Positions 11,350-24,179 of a stretch of 64,000 nucleotides of DNA are shown piece by piece. A program made the position numbers and the translations under genes. The stretch's first letter is position 1, and the number at the start of each line of letters is the position of its first letter. Below the pieces are notes generated by a model, which was given only the letters and a program-made list of their open reading frames with translations, was not told the origin of the DNA and did no database searches. The DNA comes from Delphinus delphis (Eukaryota; Chordata; Mammalia; Artiodactyla; Delphinidae), in NCBI RefSeq assembly GCF_949987515.2, contig NC_082702.1, positions 53,909,600-53,973,599 on the forward strand. Direction: 5' to 3'.

Positions 11350-12005
11350 TTGTATTGTCCTATTTTGAAAGGCATCCTAGTTGTTGGGCTTCTCAAGACA
11401 GCCTTATGATCTGCCTCTGGTGTTTCGGGTTCTCTTGTTTTATTTTTTGTCGTTGTTGGCATTGTTTTGTCTTTGCTGTTTTGTTGAATACCATTTAGGA
11501 GTGTATTAAGAAAAAAAAAAAGACCCGTGATACATCCAGAGGAGAACAACCAAGTTGGGATCACACGCATGTCTCTTATGATCACGTGCATGTCAGTACA
11601 TAAATAAGTACAGTGTCACAGGCATATTCATGGGGCAAGCGGGTGAAATATGCTTCCAGGTTTACCTTGCACATCCACTGTGAGCCCAGCTGTTTGCTCA
11701 CTGCTCTTCTGGGTGGTCAGTGTGGATCCAGAGCTCAGCAGAGGCTCAAATGGACCCCTTGACATCAGGTAGACTCTGCCAACACCAGCGTGTCTGTGAT
11801 TGATCCACCTTTTGCCTTCGCGGCTGCTTCTGCATATTGGTAGCTGGACAAGCACAGTTTGGTGGATATTTGAATGAAGCACAAGTCTAAGCTGCCCCCA
11901 TGACGCCTTCAAATTTAGAACCTTTAGGAAAGATTCTGTGTTAAGGTGTCTTATCTCCAAGAGGCGCCATTTACATCTAAATACTTTTCCCAGCAGGGTT
12001 AACAA

Positions 12006-12140
12006 CAGTGATTCTGAATCTGATAGCACATTAGACTCACCCAGACCCTAGAAAAATCCTGGCACCCAAGCCCCACTGCAGCCCTAGTAACCCACCTGTG
12101 TAGAAGATTGTAGTATATGGTCAGGCTTGAGAACCACCTG
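12006..12140 (+). mobile_element. hAT-Charlie element (MER5/MER20 group), degraded
   Basis: Terminal repeats CAGTGATTCTGAA and TTGAGAACCACCTG flank AAGCCCCACTGCAGCCC, a diverged version of the common MER pattern. Confidence 0.6.
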
Positions 12141-12589
12141 GTTCAGGGTGAGAAAAAGTTAAATTTCTTGGTGCTCAAGTTGTATCAGATGAGTTCATTG
12201 TAACCTGGCAAAATCAAAGGCTTGACTCGAAAGAGTGGGGCAACAGGAGGATGACTTTTGATGGGGACCATGAGCTGGAGAATGATGCCCATCAAAGCAG
12301 GCAGGTGTCCCCAGGGAAGGAGGAGGATGGATGGGGAGGTGGTGATTTTAAACAAACATTGTAACCTGCTATTTCATGAGCATAACTTATTCTCTGACGG
12401 ACAGAGGATAGGCTGTGGGGAGAGGGAGACGAGGTAGGCACGCGGGGAGCAGTTGCAATCACTCAGGTTCTAGAACATACAGGGGCTGAACCCAACGCCA
12501 TGGTTGTGGGAGGCGAGAGGAGTGATGGCGATCAGATTCTGGGTATGTTTGGGAAATGTTCTGGAGTGATGATTGCAGCCCTGCCTGCC

Positions 12590-12750
12590 AGGCTGTGTGC
12601 CTCCGTGAGCTTTCCTACATTCTTCTCTAGTCCTTGTGGTGGTTTTGCAAAGAAGCCGGCATCATCCCCATCTCCTAGATGAGGAAATGAAAGCTCAGAG
12701 AGATGCCTTTACTTGCTTAAGGCTCCGTGTCAGGCTTTGTACATGCATCT
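12590..12750 (+). mobile_element. MIR fragment
   Basis: CATCATCCCCATCTCCTAGATGAGGAAATGAAAGCTCAGAGAGATG is the diagnostic MIR core. Confidence 0.65.
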
Positions 12751-13489
12751 GACCCTCACCCCTGACCTTTTTCTACTATAACAGGCTGCATCCACTCCAA
12801 AGTCTGCAGAAAATTTAAGACTTTTGGAATTTCTTATTGCATCAATATGAATATTATTAAATTTCCTGTAAACTCGAATTTTGTCTGTTTAAAAAGACCA
12901 TGGATCTTTCTTTTTAGAAATTGAGGAGATTAAGATTAATGACCAACCATAAAATTTTACAAACAATTATTACAGTTGACTGTGCCTCCTTCAGCTGCTT
13001 GACACTCTACCTTCTTTTCTTTCCGTTGTTTGTCAAAGTGGGTTTGCTCATCGCTGACCAAGACCTCGGGATGGGGAGAAGGTGGAGCAAGGCCGTTGGT
13101 GAACCCGTATTTTTAACTTCCGCTGTAAAGATGGGCTCTCAGTGATAGTTCATTGGCATCTCCTCACCTTGCATTAGTAATACAGCACGGTGCATTTTGC
13201 ATTTTCATTAGCTGTGTTGGATAGAATCTTTAGAAAGGAAGTCAGCATCCCAGACAGTCAGCTGCAAGCCCATGCCTCCGGCTCCTCGCATACTGTCATT
13301 CCTTTTGAGCAGGGTTGCCTTGTGCCCAGCTTCTCTGGGATTCCCCAGAGCCTCATCTCAAAGGTTTAACCCTCCTCCACAGCGTACCCCCTCACCCCAT
13401 TCTCAACCTCTAGCTCTTTCTCTTGCTGATTGCCCCAATATTAACAAACTGAGGCAAAAGTAACTGTAGTAGTCGGAAAGGGATTCTAT

Positions 13490-13930
13490 TAGTCAGGACT
13501 TGGAGCTTGTATGTGGCAGAAACTCATTCACATAGCTGAAGTAGAAGGGCATTTATTGACTCCCCAAACCAGGAAAGCCAAGGGTGCATCTGGCTTTAGA
13601 ACAGCTGGATCCCAGATTCAAAGAACTGCTTTTCCTGCTCCTCCTTTGCACATTGGCCTCTTTCTCTCCTTCTGTACATAGACTTCCTCCAAACAGCACA
13701 AAGAGCCTTCCTCTAGCATCACTCAAAGGCAGCTCTAGCAGAAAAGCCCTAGGGAGAATACAGTTTGGTCCAAGTTTGAGCAAATACCCAATCCTGAAGC
13801 CATCTCTCTATGGCCAGAGAAATACGAGGCCAGAGAAACAGGTTTGGTTTGGCCAGAAGCACATCCCCGTGGGAACGGGAGTGGGAGTGGAAGGCTGTCA
13901 TGACAGGATGATTGTGGCACTAGCTGCGAG
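13490..13930. repeat. Unclassified old repeat-like block (TTAGTCAGGA type)
   Basis: It opens with ATTAGTCAGGACTTGGAGC and shares its layout (TTAGTCAGGA..., internal loss of similarity, late GGCCAGAGA) with the block at 25630-26009. I cannot name a family. Confidence 0.35.
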
Positions 13931-14104
13931 TCATGGGGCAGGTGGGAGGGCTAATCCCAGGAGGGGCTGGAGAGCCTGCTAGCTAAAGAAATCTACCACT
14001 ACCCTCCTTCACTATACTCCTACCAAAGTCAAATTGCATATACAGCTCTAGAATTTCACTTAAAGGGATCTCAGGGTTGGGGGACGGATCCCAGCATTTC
14101 TCTT

Positions 14105-14230
14105 CAATTTTAATTCAATTTAGCCAGCATGTTTTGACCACATGTCCCCACACGGTACTAAGTACTTCTAGATGATAAAAGGATGACTAGACCGTTCACT
14201 GTGCCTCAAGGAGGCTGTTCATTAGGGGGG
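14105..14230 (+). mobile_element. Old L2-like 'ggtactaagt' fragment
   Basis: Words such as TAGCCAGCATGTTTTGACCACA and ACTAAGTACTTCTAG followed by GTTCACTGTGCCTCAAGGAG resemble a very diverged 'tgccaggcactgttctag...catggagctt' repeat. Confidence 0.4.
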
Positions 14231-14239
14231 GGGTCTTCT

Positions 14240-14600
14240 TAGATTATAGGGATTGATCAATTCACATGTCTCCCTTTGATGCTAACTAAGACAAAGGAGA
14301 AATAGCCCCAAGTGTTAACACTCCGTCTCTTGAATTGAGTTATTTTTCCAAGGCAATAAAATTTGAAGATTGCAATTAGTTAACCATTATGAAGACAAAT
14401 CTTCACATATTTCTCTCACTGTGGTGACATTTAAAATGCTTCCTGCTCTACCAGATAGTCAATTGGATTTTTTTTCCGTCTTCTCATAATGGCTAATTGC
14501 TAAGCAATTGATTGAATCCCCTTTTGTTACCACGTAATTACTAAGCTTGCTGAAACAACTGTCCTGGCCATTTCTTAGTCTGCTCATTTTGGTCACCTCA
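14240..14600. other. AT-rich repeat-free block with homeodomain-type sites
   Basis: The block holds CAATTA (14373-14378), a perfect inverted repeat AATTGCT-A-AGCAATT (14495-14509) and GTAATTAC (14534-14541), and no repeat I can name. The layout is that of a possible enhancer; function is inferred only. Confidence 0.35.
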
Positions 14601-14699
14601 AGGGCAGGTATGGGGTAGGACTGTCCTTATGTGGTTAATCTCGTTGCAAATTATCAATCTGATTTGCTTAATACAGTGATTCAGTGCAAAAATTTAACG

Positions 14700-14880
14700 G
14701 GCAGAAAGGCTTAAGTGAGCCTCAGGGAAAGTTTCTTAACTTAAGCCTCAGTTTTTTTGGCCTGTAAGTTGGAGATAATGTGTCTACCTCATAAAAGTTT
14801 GGGGAGGGTCACATGAGATAACACATGTTAAGTATTTAGCACTGCTGGGACATAAGCATGTAATAAAAAGTATTTATTTC
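14700..14880 (+). mobile_element. MIR
   Basis: TTTCTTAACTTAAGCCTCAG, GATAATGTGTCTACCTCATA and GAGATAACACATGTTAAGTA match MIR in order. Confidence 0.75.
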
Positions 14881-14904
14881 ATCTAGGCTGCTGCTGATAC
14901 ATAC

Positions 14905-15100
14905 TTATAGGAACTTGGCAAAAATTCTTAACCATCTTGTGCCTCAGTTTCCCATTCTGTAAAATGGGGGTAATAAAGCCACCTACCTTGTGGAGTTTAT
15001 TTGATGACAAAAAGAGACAGAAAAGCATATTGGATTAATGTGATAGTCAAAAGCTATGGTAAAGGCACCTAAAGCATTGAGCCCGACACCAACCAGTACT
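14905..15100 (+). mobile_element. MIR, second copy in tandem
   Basis: CTTGTGCCTCAGTTTCCCATTCTGTAAAATGG is a strong MIR match directly after the previous copy. Confidence 0.75.
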
Positions 15101-16149
15101 GACGCCTTGGTCGCTATTGTATTATTTTCAGCACCTGGCACGGTACGCGCCCAGGCGAGAACCCTTCCTCTTGCTCCCGAACCTTTGGAAACACTTTGTA
15201 AATGCAGGTCGGAAGCTGCTTCTGTATATGCAGTGTTCCTCCTCCGCACACTCACAGTATCCAACGGGGAACCACTAAGTGCCAGTCACACGCCAGGGCT
15301 GGTTTGTGGGTTCAGCTCCGTGGAGAACGTGGGGAAAATAGGCAATACACGGTCTTCTTCCTCAAGCTGTTCGGAGTTGTGGCCTTTAGAAGAATTATTG
15401 CTCAGTGCCTTTTTGACATTTCTGGCTATTATCACAAGATGAAATCTTGCTTCTGGTGCTTTGTGTGATTCCCATCCCTCTCTCCGCATAAAAAGGACAG
15501 CATGCTCTGAGCAAAGTTATTTCCCCAGAACCGTAGCCAAAGAAGAAATGCAGAAGAGGGCCCTGGTAGGACCCGAGTTTCCCTGAGTAATTGCATGGAC
15601 ATAGATATGGCTGCTCTGCGTTGCTGCCTTTAGCAGGGAGCTTGAAGTGCGTTCCTCAGTGGGTATTTGCCTGGTGTGTCACCTGAGCACTCCCCAAGGC
15701 AGTAAATTCCGAGAGGCTGATGGAATTTTCATTTCTGGGTGGCCCCAGATGTGTACACCAAGGCACTGTTGCCCTGCCAGTGCGCAGTGAGTGGGCAAGG
15801 TGAGAATTGCATTGAACACAGAGGAAACAATGCATCTAAAAGGTGAAGGTCTGATTTTCTGTGCAGAGTTTAAATGGCACCTGTGTCTTCACAAAGAACA
15901 CAGAAACCACTTCTCTTAAAGAAAGAATGGAACTATGTACTTGGGCTTTGTAGAGGGAGATTTGGCCAAAATGGAGGCGTCCATGGGGGTGTATGTGTTG
16001 GAGGGCACATATCTAGCCACCTGGACCACCTAGTGAGTGCACGTGCTTCTGCCCTGATGGGCGGCGCTGTGAATTGGAGAATTGTCAACACACAGGCAGC
16101 TGTGGAAGCTATGCTTGAGGAAAGGCAGCAGCGTAGCCGTGATAGTAGC

Positions 16150-16370
16150 TACCTTGCTAAGCGATGTTGAGTCAACCCAGGTGCCAGCTCTTTACCTGCA
16201 TTATCTCATTTTCATCTTTGAAGCAAACCTCCAGGTGGGGATTATCCCCATTTTACAGTGGAGAGAGCTGAGGGCTAGAGAGGTTTTGTAGCATGTTCTC
16301 TGACACACAGATAATTAAATGGCTGAGCGAGAACTTGAACCCCAGCTCTGCATGCCAGTTGTGCACTCTG
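16150..16370 (+). mobile_element. MIR
   Basis: TTATCCCCATTTTACAGTGGAGAGAGCTGAGG and TGGCTGAGCGAGAACTTGAACCCC match the MIR core and 3' half. Confidence 0.8.
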
Positions 16371-16704
16371 ACCCTGCTCCCTGGGTACAGGACAAGGATT
16401 GCTTGTATTTCCCTCTTCTCCACTGGAGAAGGGGGGCTCTATTCTTTTGGAGGAGACCCCAGTTCTCTGCAGGATGGATAGTAAGAGACTACATCCTCAG
16501 TGGAAGCAAGGTGGGTCTCCTTGAGACCCTTTCCCACAACCTCTGAATTCCATTCATTTCTTCAAGAGCGACGTTCAGAACCAGAGAACTTGAGGGCACC
16601 TATTTTGTCAGTTCATTGATTTACTGCTGTATCTGCTCTTCTAACTCAAATCACTGCCTTCTTTTCTGTCTCCCTCTGCATCTTCATCAAGGAGTGGTAG
16701 AGAA

Positions 16705-16900
16705 AAGAACTCAACCTGGCATCAGACCAGCCTCATGTTGATTGACAGCTTTTCTTGGAAACTTCGCTCCAGCTTTTTAGTTCCACTGTGTGCTCTATGA
16801 AATGGGGCTAATGATGCCTCTTTAGATTATGAAAATTCATATGTAAGAGAAGCCCTTGCTAAGGTGCCTGTTCGAAAGCAGACACTTAACTAATATCAGC
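16705..16900 (+). mobile_element. MIR, diverged
   Basis: CTATGAAATGGGGCTAATGATGCCTC and a later GACACTTAACTAATATCAGC fit MIR weakly. Confidence 0.55.
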
Positions 16901-17889
16901 TTCTGCTCCTCCTTGCCCCGCCGCCACAGTGGAGAGGGAACATTGAATATTTCCATTAGAAAAGCTGCCATTCACACATGGGACTTTTTTTTCCTGCATC
17001 CCAGTGTTTATAGTTTGAGGGATTCTCCGCATTACAATCCTCAAGGACACCTGATCCCAACATTTGCGTGTTTGAAGACTGGTTTTTCAAAGAAAGCCCA
17101 GGGTGGCCTTGGGCTTTCTCTTCTTCTGCTGCATTCATGCGGGATACACATAAGGATTTAAGTGCATCCTGACATGGCCTCAGGAGTCACCTCTGTCCTG
17201 AGTCCTCAGAAGGAGAACCTGGGCTTTTAAGACTCACAGTGCGAGGCTGATCGTGCTTGCTGTTAGCAGTGCAGATCCAGCACAGTTTTAAAAGCAAAGT
17301 GACTGCATAAAAAGAAAAAACACATGGTTTTCCTGTCTCTCCATGGAACCTCTACTTCCGTTAGAGAAAAAGGAGAAAACCCGATTAGGAAGGATAAAAG
17401 CATAAATGGAACTGTGTCAGCCCTGCCGAGGTGTCATCGGTTACTCTACCAGGCAGATGTTTCTCACCTCCCATTCAGGGCATCTCCTGTAACAGCCATT
17501 TTCATGGCCAAAACAATAAGGAGATAGATTAGGCTGGTCAATTTGTCCCTTTCCCTTTTCATGGGTAAAAAGAAAGTGACTTAACTGAATCTTTTTTCTT
17601 AAGGCTGAAAAGAGACTCTAAAAAACATTTTAGTAGCAAATAGCTATCCTAAAGTAGGTGAAACAGGAATTGATCTTCCTTACCTGCCTTTGCTGGATGT
17701 CGAGGGGATTACCTGAGAGCAGGTGTGTGGCACCACTTTGAAGAGTTGGGCCAGGTGGTATTACAATCAGCATCATTCTGGGAGGCATGATTGCTACATT
17801 ATTTGCCAATTCTACAATGTCCCTTTTTCTCATTGATGGGTATCTTTCCTACCTTGACATTCAAACTCATAACGAAATGAAATTTTAAA

Positions 17890-18251
17890 GCTAATGGTAA
17901 TGTTTTTCACATATAGGTAAACATATGTGAAAGAATAGCCAAACAGGAATAACTGTAAGATATTCTTCCTCTTTATTCGAGTAATGCCACTTCTGGGAAT
18001 CTATCCTAAGGAAATACTCCAAAATGCAGAGAATTTTCTTCTTTTGCAAGATATTCTTGGTAGCTTCATTCACATTATTCAAAACTGAAAAGAATCAAAT
18101 GTCCATTATTACTGAATTGGTTGTTAAATGATGTATGTATTTTAAGATATTGCGTAGCCATTAAAAAGGAGTTAGTAATAACAGGGAAAATGCTCATGGT
18201 ATCATATGTTAAAAAAATAAAGATATATTTATGTTTTAATGCAGTTGGTAT
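17890..18251 (+). mobile_element. Old L1 3' end, left part, split by a younger L1
   Basis: CACTTCTGGGAATCTATCCTAAGGAAATA, CAAATGTCCATTA and TAGCCATTAAAAAGGA are the typical old L1M end-of-ORF2 words. The element resumes at 19980. Confidence 0.8.
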
Positions 18252-19964
18252 AAAAAAAAACCCAGCAAGGTTTTCTATAGGCAGAGACAAGCTTATTCTG
18301 AAATTTATGTGGAAAGGCACAGGCCCCAGGAGAGCTAAGCAATCTTGAAAAAGATGAGTAAAGTGGGAGGAATCACTCTACCCGTTGTTAAGACTATGTA
18401 GCCATAGTAATCAAGACAATGTGGTACAGCAGAGAAAAAGGCACATAGGTTGATGGAACAGAATAGAGAACCAGGAATGAGATTTCACCTGGTTTTCCCC
18501 ACCGATTCTCACTAAAGATTCAAAAGCAATTCAGTGGAGGAAAGTTAGCTCCTTCAGCAAATGGTGCTGGTGCTATTAGACATCTGTAGGCAAAAGATGA
18601 ACCTCAATTTAAGCCTCATGCCTTATATAAAAGTTAACTGTAAAGGGATCATGGATGTAAATGTAAAGTGTAAAACTATTAAATCTTCAGGAAAAAACTA
18701 GGAGGAAATCTTAGGGATTCAGGGCCAGGCAAAGAGTTCATAGACTTGACACAAAGAGCAAGATTCCTAAAAGGAAAATTTGACAAATTGAACCTTATCA
18801 AAATTTAAAACTTTTGGCCTATGAAAAGATAAGCTATAAACTAAAAGAAAATATTTACAAACTGCATATCTGACAAAAGATTAGCATCTAGAATATATAA
18901 AGGACTCTCAAAATTCAACAGCAAAATTCCCAATCATCCTAATTAGAAAATGGGCAAAAGACATGAACAGACATTTCACCAAAGAGGATATACAGATGGC
19001 ACATAGGCACGTGGAAGGACAGTCTACCTCACTAACCATGAGGGAGATGCAAATTAAAACTGCAATGAGCTATCAGTACACATCTTCTAGAATGGATTAA
19101 AAAAAAAAGGTAACTACAACACATTCCGGTGAGGATGCAAGAAGCGAACATTCAGACACTGCTGGTGGGGATGTGAAATGGTACAGCCACACTGGAAACC
19201 AGCTTGGCAGTTTGTTGTAAAACATGCAGTTACCATAGGACACAACAGTTGCACTCCTGGACATTTATCCAGAGAAATGAATACTTAGGTTCATATAAAA
19301 ACCTGTCCACACATGTTTATAGCAGCTCGTAGCAGCTTTGTTCGTAACTGCCAGAAACTGCCAAGAACCCAGCCGTCCTTCAACAGGTGAATGGTTAAAC
19401 TATGGTCTATATGTTGATCCACGGAACACCGCTCAGCAATAAAATTAATGAATTACTGATACACAACAACAGCTTGGAAGCATCTCCAGAGAATCCTGCT
19501 GAGTGAAAAAGATCAATCCCAAACATTACATAGAGAATGAATTCATTTATATGATATTTTGTAAATGACAAAATTACAGAAACAGAGAACAGATTAGCGG
19601 TTGCAGGATCTAGGGATGTGGGGGAGAGGTGGTATATGGGGGAGAGGAGGGCATGGTTATAAAACATCAACGGGGGTCCCTGCGGTGATGGACTGTTTTG
19701 TAGCTTAATGGTGGTGATGGATGCACAAACCTACACATGTGACAATGACATAGAACTAAATGAACACACCCACACAGATAACTACAAATAAAACGGAGCT
19801 CTAATAAGATCACTGAATTGCATCGATGTCAATATCCTGATTGTGCTCTTGTACTATAGTTTTATGAAAAGGTACCAGTGGGGGCAACAGGGTAAAGGGT
19901 ATTTCTTGCAACTGCATGTGAATCTACAATTATCCCAAAGTAAAAAATATTTAAGTAAAATATA
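18252..19964 (+). mobile_element. L1M insertion (ORF2 C-terminal third and 3'UTR) inside an older L1
   Basis: It carries decayed ORF2 sequence (LILKFMWKG-type segment near 18290-18330, AAATGGGCAAAAGACATGAA, CTGGTGGGGATGTGAAATGG) followed by a 3'UTR. Many stops break the frame. An imperfect 15-bp duplication, TTTAATGCAGTTGGTAT at 18235-18251 and TTTATGCAGTTGTAT at 19965-19979, marks the insertion. Confidence 0.85.
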
Positions 19965-19979
19965 TTTATGCAGTTGTAT

Positions 19980-20166
19980 GCATTTAAAAGACTGGAAGGG
20001 AGTCACTGATATGTTAAAATAATTGTAACTATCGAGGAGGACATCATCAGCGAATATCTGTTTTTCTACCGTTTACCTTGGTTTTTCTTTCCAACTTTTT
20101 TGTAGTGTGCATGTGTTAGTTTTACAAAGAGGAATAAAACAGACCTGATTTTCATTGAAAAAAAAA
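19980..20166 (+). mobile_element. Old L1 3' end, right part
   Basis: AAAGACTGGAAGGGAGTCAC, ATATGTTAAAATAATTG and a GTGCATGTGTTAGTTTTACA end with an A-tail continue the L1 at 17890. Confidence 0.8.
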
Positions 20167-21399
20167 GTTCATTGCCAAGTACAACAATTTACAGTACTGT
20201 TTTTAGTGTATTCTGAAACACTCTCCTTATTCCTTCTTCCCTTAAACCCTGAGTATAAAGATAGATCAGTCCCACATACACACACTGCCTACATACACCA
20301 CATGCACAGACATAAAATTTTGACCTCAAGAATAAATAGATTGGGACTCAGTGTTCAAAGCTTCACATTGACAATTTGCAGCTAAAGATGTAATGAACTC
20401 TTGTTAGCCTTGATGGACGTTTGACCTGGATGGAGCGGGGTGGGGGGCAGCTATGAAGTTGGCTGCCTCACTGTAGTTTGTACTTATGATTCATAGCCCA
20501 AGTCTGGTGTAGAGACAGAAGGTGCATCTTGATGGATAATAAAAGAGTAAAGACTTAGATGAAGAAAATAATGAGAGAGGGAGTATTTAGCAACACGTTT
20601 TACCCTTTCCACCCCACTGTGGCCTCCATCCTTTGATGCAGACATAATTTGAAAAGCCCAGAGCATATGATTAGTAGTAATTGCATAAATGCATAGTATG
20701 GGAACAGGGCTCAGGAGCCTATAAAAGATTCACCTCCTGCTTCCCCTTAGGGGAGGTATCCAACCAGTATTAATATTTTAGAAATACTAGAAGGTAGAAG
20801 AGGAGCCATGATTCATGACTAGCACCTCCATGGTACGAAAATTAAATAATGGATTTTTTTTTAAGAAAGAGTTGCTAGAGTTGTGGAACTATAAAAAATA
20901 TTCCTCTCTTGGGGATGTTGGATTTTTTGCTTTTATCTTTTCTTCTCCTCTTGAGAACGTTTTGGTTTACTTCTGTGATAAAGCTTATAACAACTAAGGA
21001 ACTTGGAAGGAGGGATGAGCTAGGCTGGGAGGGAGGGGGGTTAAGGCAGCTGACAAATGAGCCTGGGTAAATTTGTTTGGCTTCAAGTCAGAAAGCCCCA
21101 GGACTGTGCAGACATTCATTTTCCATCGTGTAGCATGTGCATCTGCACATATGGGCTGGGGCCCTGGGCCCTGTAACAGGGAGCCCCCACTGTGCCACGT
21201 GGCGTGGGGTCTGAGCAGGCTGGTCTGTTGAACAGAAGCCCTCCAAAGAAGGCCTTTCATGATCCAGTCCCAGCCTTGGAACAGCCAGCCTTGCTCCTTA
21301 TGGAGGCATCTGGCTGAGCCACGAGAAACCGAGCAGCCAGGAGCTGGTGTCAGACCGACACCCGCAGTTCTGGAATAACTCAGCTGGGCTCAGAAGTTC

Positions 21400-21585
21400 C
21401 CATGTCCCGTCCTGTCCCCAAGCCAGCTGTGTAACCTTGTTGGACAATGGACTTCACCTCACTGAGTCTCCCTTTCCCCATCTTTAAAATAGAAGTAATA
21501 GTTACCTCCCTGGTAGAGTGCACAAAAAGCTCTAGCATGGTACCTGACATTTATAAGACCTCAGTGAATGCAGTTATTACCTGGG
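21400..21585 (+). mobile_element. MIR
   Basis: CTGTGTAACCTTGTTGGACA, CACTGAGTCTCCCTTTCCCC and AGTAATAGTTACCTCCC follow MIR order. Confidence 0.75.
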
Positions 21586-21714
21586 GTACAACTTGAAAGT
21601 TTTAAAAAGTCCTCTTAATTATTAAAATTAGCAATTGATTTTATAATTCTATAATTATTATAATTATTAAAAGTCATCCTGCTATTGACATGGTGTTGTG
21701 GTTAGATGTATTCA

Positions 21715-21935
21715 GATGATAATCGTTGACATCGATTGAGTGCCTACTGTGTGCCAGCCATAGTACTCTCTACTCACCAGAACCTCAGGGGCATGGGTCT
21801 GTCGTCCTCACTTAGCTGAGGAGGGAACTGATGCTCAGATGGGTGAAAAGATTTGCTCAAGGTCAAAATCCAAGGACACATTAGAGCCAGAGTTCAAACT
21901 GACCCAGAAGCCATTTTCTAAACCATTGCACCACA
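21715..21935 (+). mobile_element. MIR
   Basis: GAGTGCCTACTGTGTGCCAG and GCTGAGGAGGGAACTGATGCTCAGAT followed by AGAGCCAGAGTTCAAAC match MIR from the start to the 3' half. Confidence 0.85.
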
Positions 21936-23246
21936 GAGGGAGGATTGATAGATACTGCGCAGCACCCAGAGAAATGGAGGCCCAGGGAATGAAAGAGAAT
22001 CCTTGTCCAGCCAGTGGGTAGAAGGTGGCTGAGCCGGTTGTAAACAGAGTTCCCCAGATAGCGCCTCATCCCTCGCCTGCCTCAGAGAGTGCCGGCCCCC
22101 ACATGCTCAGAGCTGCTCCAAGTTCCGACTCAAGTAATCACAGCAGCTGGGAGTAAGAAACAACCTCAGAGTCTGTCTGATACTGATCACCTCTCTGCCT
22201 TCTTTCCCAGCTGGGGTGTGAGCTTGGACATGCAGTGGCAGCCTTCTGTATCACCAGTCTGCCCGTGCCATCAGCTAAAGCTCTTTAACCTCTGCACGTT
22301 TTCCTTCATTTGAGCTGAACTCTGTCTGTTCTGTATCTTGGCTTTTTCAAAAGAACAGAATGAAACCAATCTCTTCTGCGGGTATTTGGGTGATGCCCCA
22401 AACTGTGCCTCCTGCCACCATCTTTCTACATTTCCAATCACTTAAGGGGCTCCACTGTGTTCATCTTCTGTAGAACAGACCACCTGGCTTCTCTCTCAAA
22501 TACATGCTTCCTCATGGGTCCTTAACTCACATGTATCCCTGGGATAGAACACTGCACACAACATGACCTGTTTAGGAATCATCACCCGCAGGGCAGTAAT
22601 TGGGCAGTTGTGTTGACCCATGGCTGCTCAGAGGATTTATTATCATGACTTGAGAGGAGCCTGAAGCCCATACACAGCCCCCACCAAGATCTTTCCATTT
22701 ATTGTGCCTCTTCTGAAATGCTTTGCCAAAGCTTCATTGACTCAGTTTGTATGATGCTCTCTTGTTGGGCTTCCCTTGGAAAATCCATAGTTTAGGCAGC
22801 CGGAAGCTTCAGAAGAAGAAAGATGTTGACCTACATTGATTCCATCGCATCCACGGGCCTCTTAACTTTCAGGGAGCGTGCTGCTCTATTCTTAAACATG
22901 GATGTCTCATGGGGATCATTTAATTAGGAGGTGACACTATTCGGAGGATACCAGAGCACCCCTCAGACCTCAAGCCCAAGAAGCAGAGATGGTCCTTACC
23001 AGAAATTGATAAGCCATTTTGAAACCAAAGTAGCTGTGCAAGTTCACTGATTTATGAACTTTTATAATTTTCTTTTCTCTCTGACCACACAGTCTCTCAT
23101 TTCAGCGTCCCTTTACATAACTTCTTTATTTATTGCAAAGTATTGAAATGTCTGTTGTTCACCATGCACTGTTCACAGCAACAAACAAAAGTCCCTGATA
23201 CCTTGGGGCATATATTTTAATGGTAAAGATAAAAAACAGATAACTA

Positions 23247-23462
23247 GGCTTCCCTGTTGGCGCAGTGGTTGAGAGTCCGCCTGCCGATGCAGGGGACGCG
23301 GGTTCGTGCCCCGGTCCGGGAGGATCCCACATGCCGTGGAGTGGCTGGGCCCGTGAGCCATGGCCGCTGAGCCTGCGCGTCCGGAGCCTGTGCTCCACAA
23401 CGGGAGAGGCCACAACAGTGAGAGGCCCGTGTACCGCAAAAAAACAAACAAACAAAAAAAAA
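23247..23462 (+). mobile_element. CHR-type SINE, full length
   Basis: It has the complete head, body and an A-rich tail with a (CAAA) pattern. A duplication, CAGATAACTA before and CAGATAAGTA after, with the adjacent A-run, flanks it. Confidence 0.94.
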
Positions 23463-23539
23463 TCAGATAAGTATGTCAGGTGATGATTCTGTGAAGAAAA
23501 ACAAAATGGTTATAGAGGATGATGTTGGGAGGGGAGACT

Positions 23540-23630
23540 TTTTTTTTTAATAAGGTGGTCAGGGAAGTCCTTTCTGAAGAGATCAATGTAATTAAAGAAT
23601 TGAGAGACAGTGATGAAATGAGCCATACAG
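23540..23630 (+). repeat. Unnamed old repeat ('ggtggtcagggaag' family), fragment
   Basis: ATAAGGTGGTCAGGGAAGTCC is followed by a GAGATCAATGTAATT and GATGAAATGAGCCATA run in the same order as the copies at 46000-47170 and 55800-56780. Confidence 0.6.
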
Positions 23631-24179
23631 GTATCCATTTAGTAGGATCCTGGTGAATTAAAGCCATTCACCAGACACCACTGGGAAAGGGGACTGTGAT
23701 ATTTTGGTCTAAGAGTGTAATTTGGAGACCAAGGCTGAGGCGTAAGATTCAGTCATGTTGCAATGGATCATTTATCAGGTGCAGGGTGGTAACATGCCAT
23801 GCTGGAGCCTGCTGTGGCTTCACATACACACAAGTATTCATTACTCTCTTTTTAAATTTTCCAAGTAGACTATTTTCTTTGTCAAGGTCTGCACTTATGG
23901 CCCAACTGGGTCTCCCCAAGATGGTAGATTCAGCTTTCAAGCTGATAAGACTTTAAGGGTCCACAGCCTTCAGCCAACTGAGTCAGTCTCTTCCTGTCCC
24001 AATCCCAGGATCCACAAAGAGGTGATCAGATTGGCCAGACTCTGCTTTTGTATAAGAGCCTATGGGTCAGAAGTAGGTAAGCCCAGGGCTGAAACAGCGG
24101 TAGACCCAAGCATGGCACTTTGGGGGAAATGACAGCACAACAGGCTCGGGGGATGTGTGTGGACTCAGCGACATTTGAG

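Noticed and set aside
11109..11591. A 160-aa minus-strand ORF
   Set aside because: Most of it lies over the CHR SINE; similar peptides recur at every CHR copy.
11628..12029. A 133-aa minus-strand ORF
   Set aside because: No recognisable domain and no splice or promoter context.
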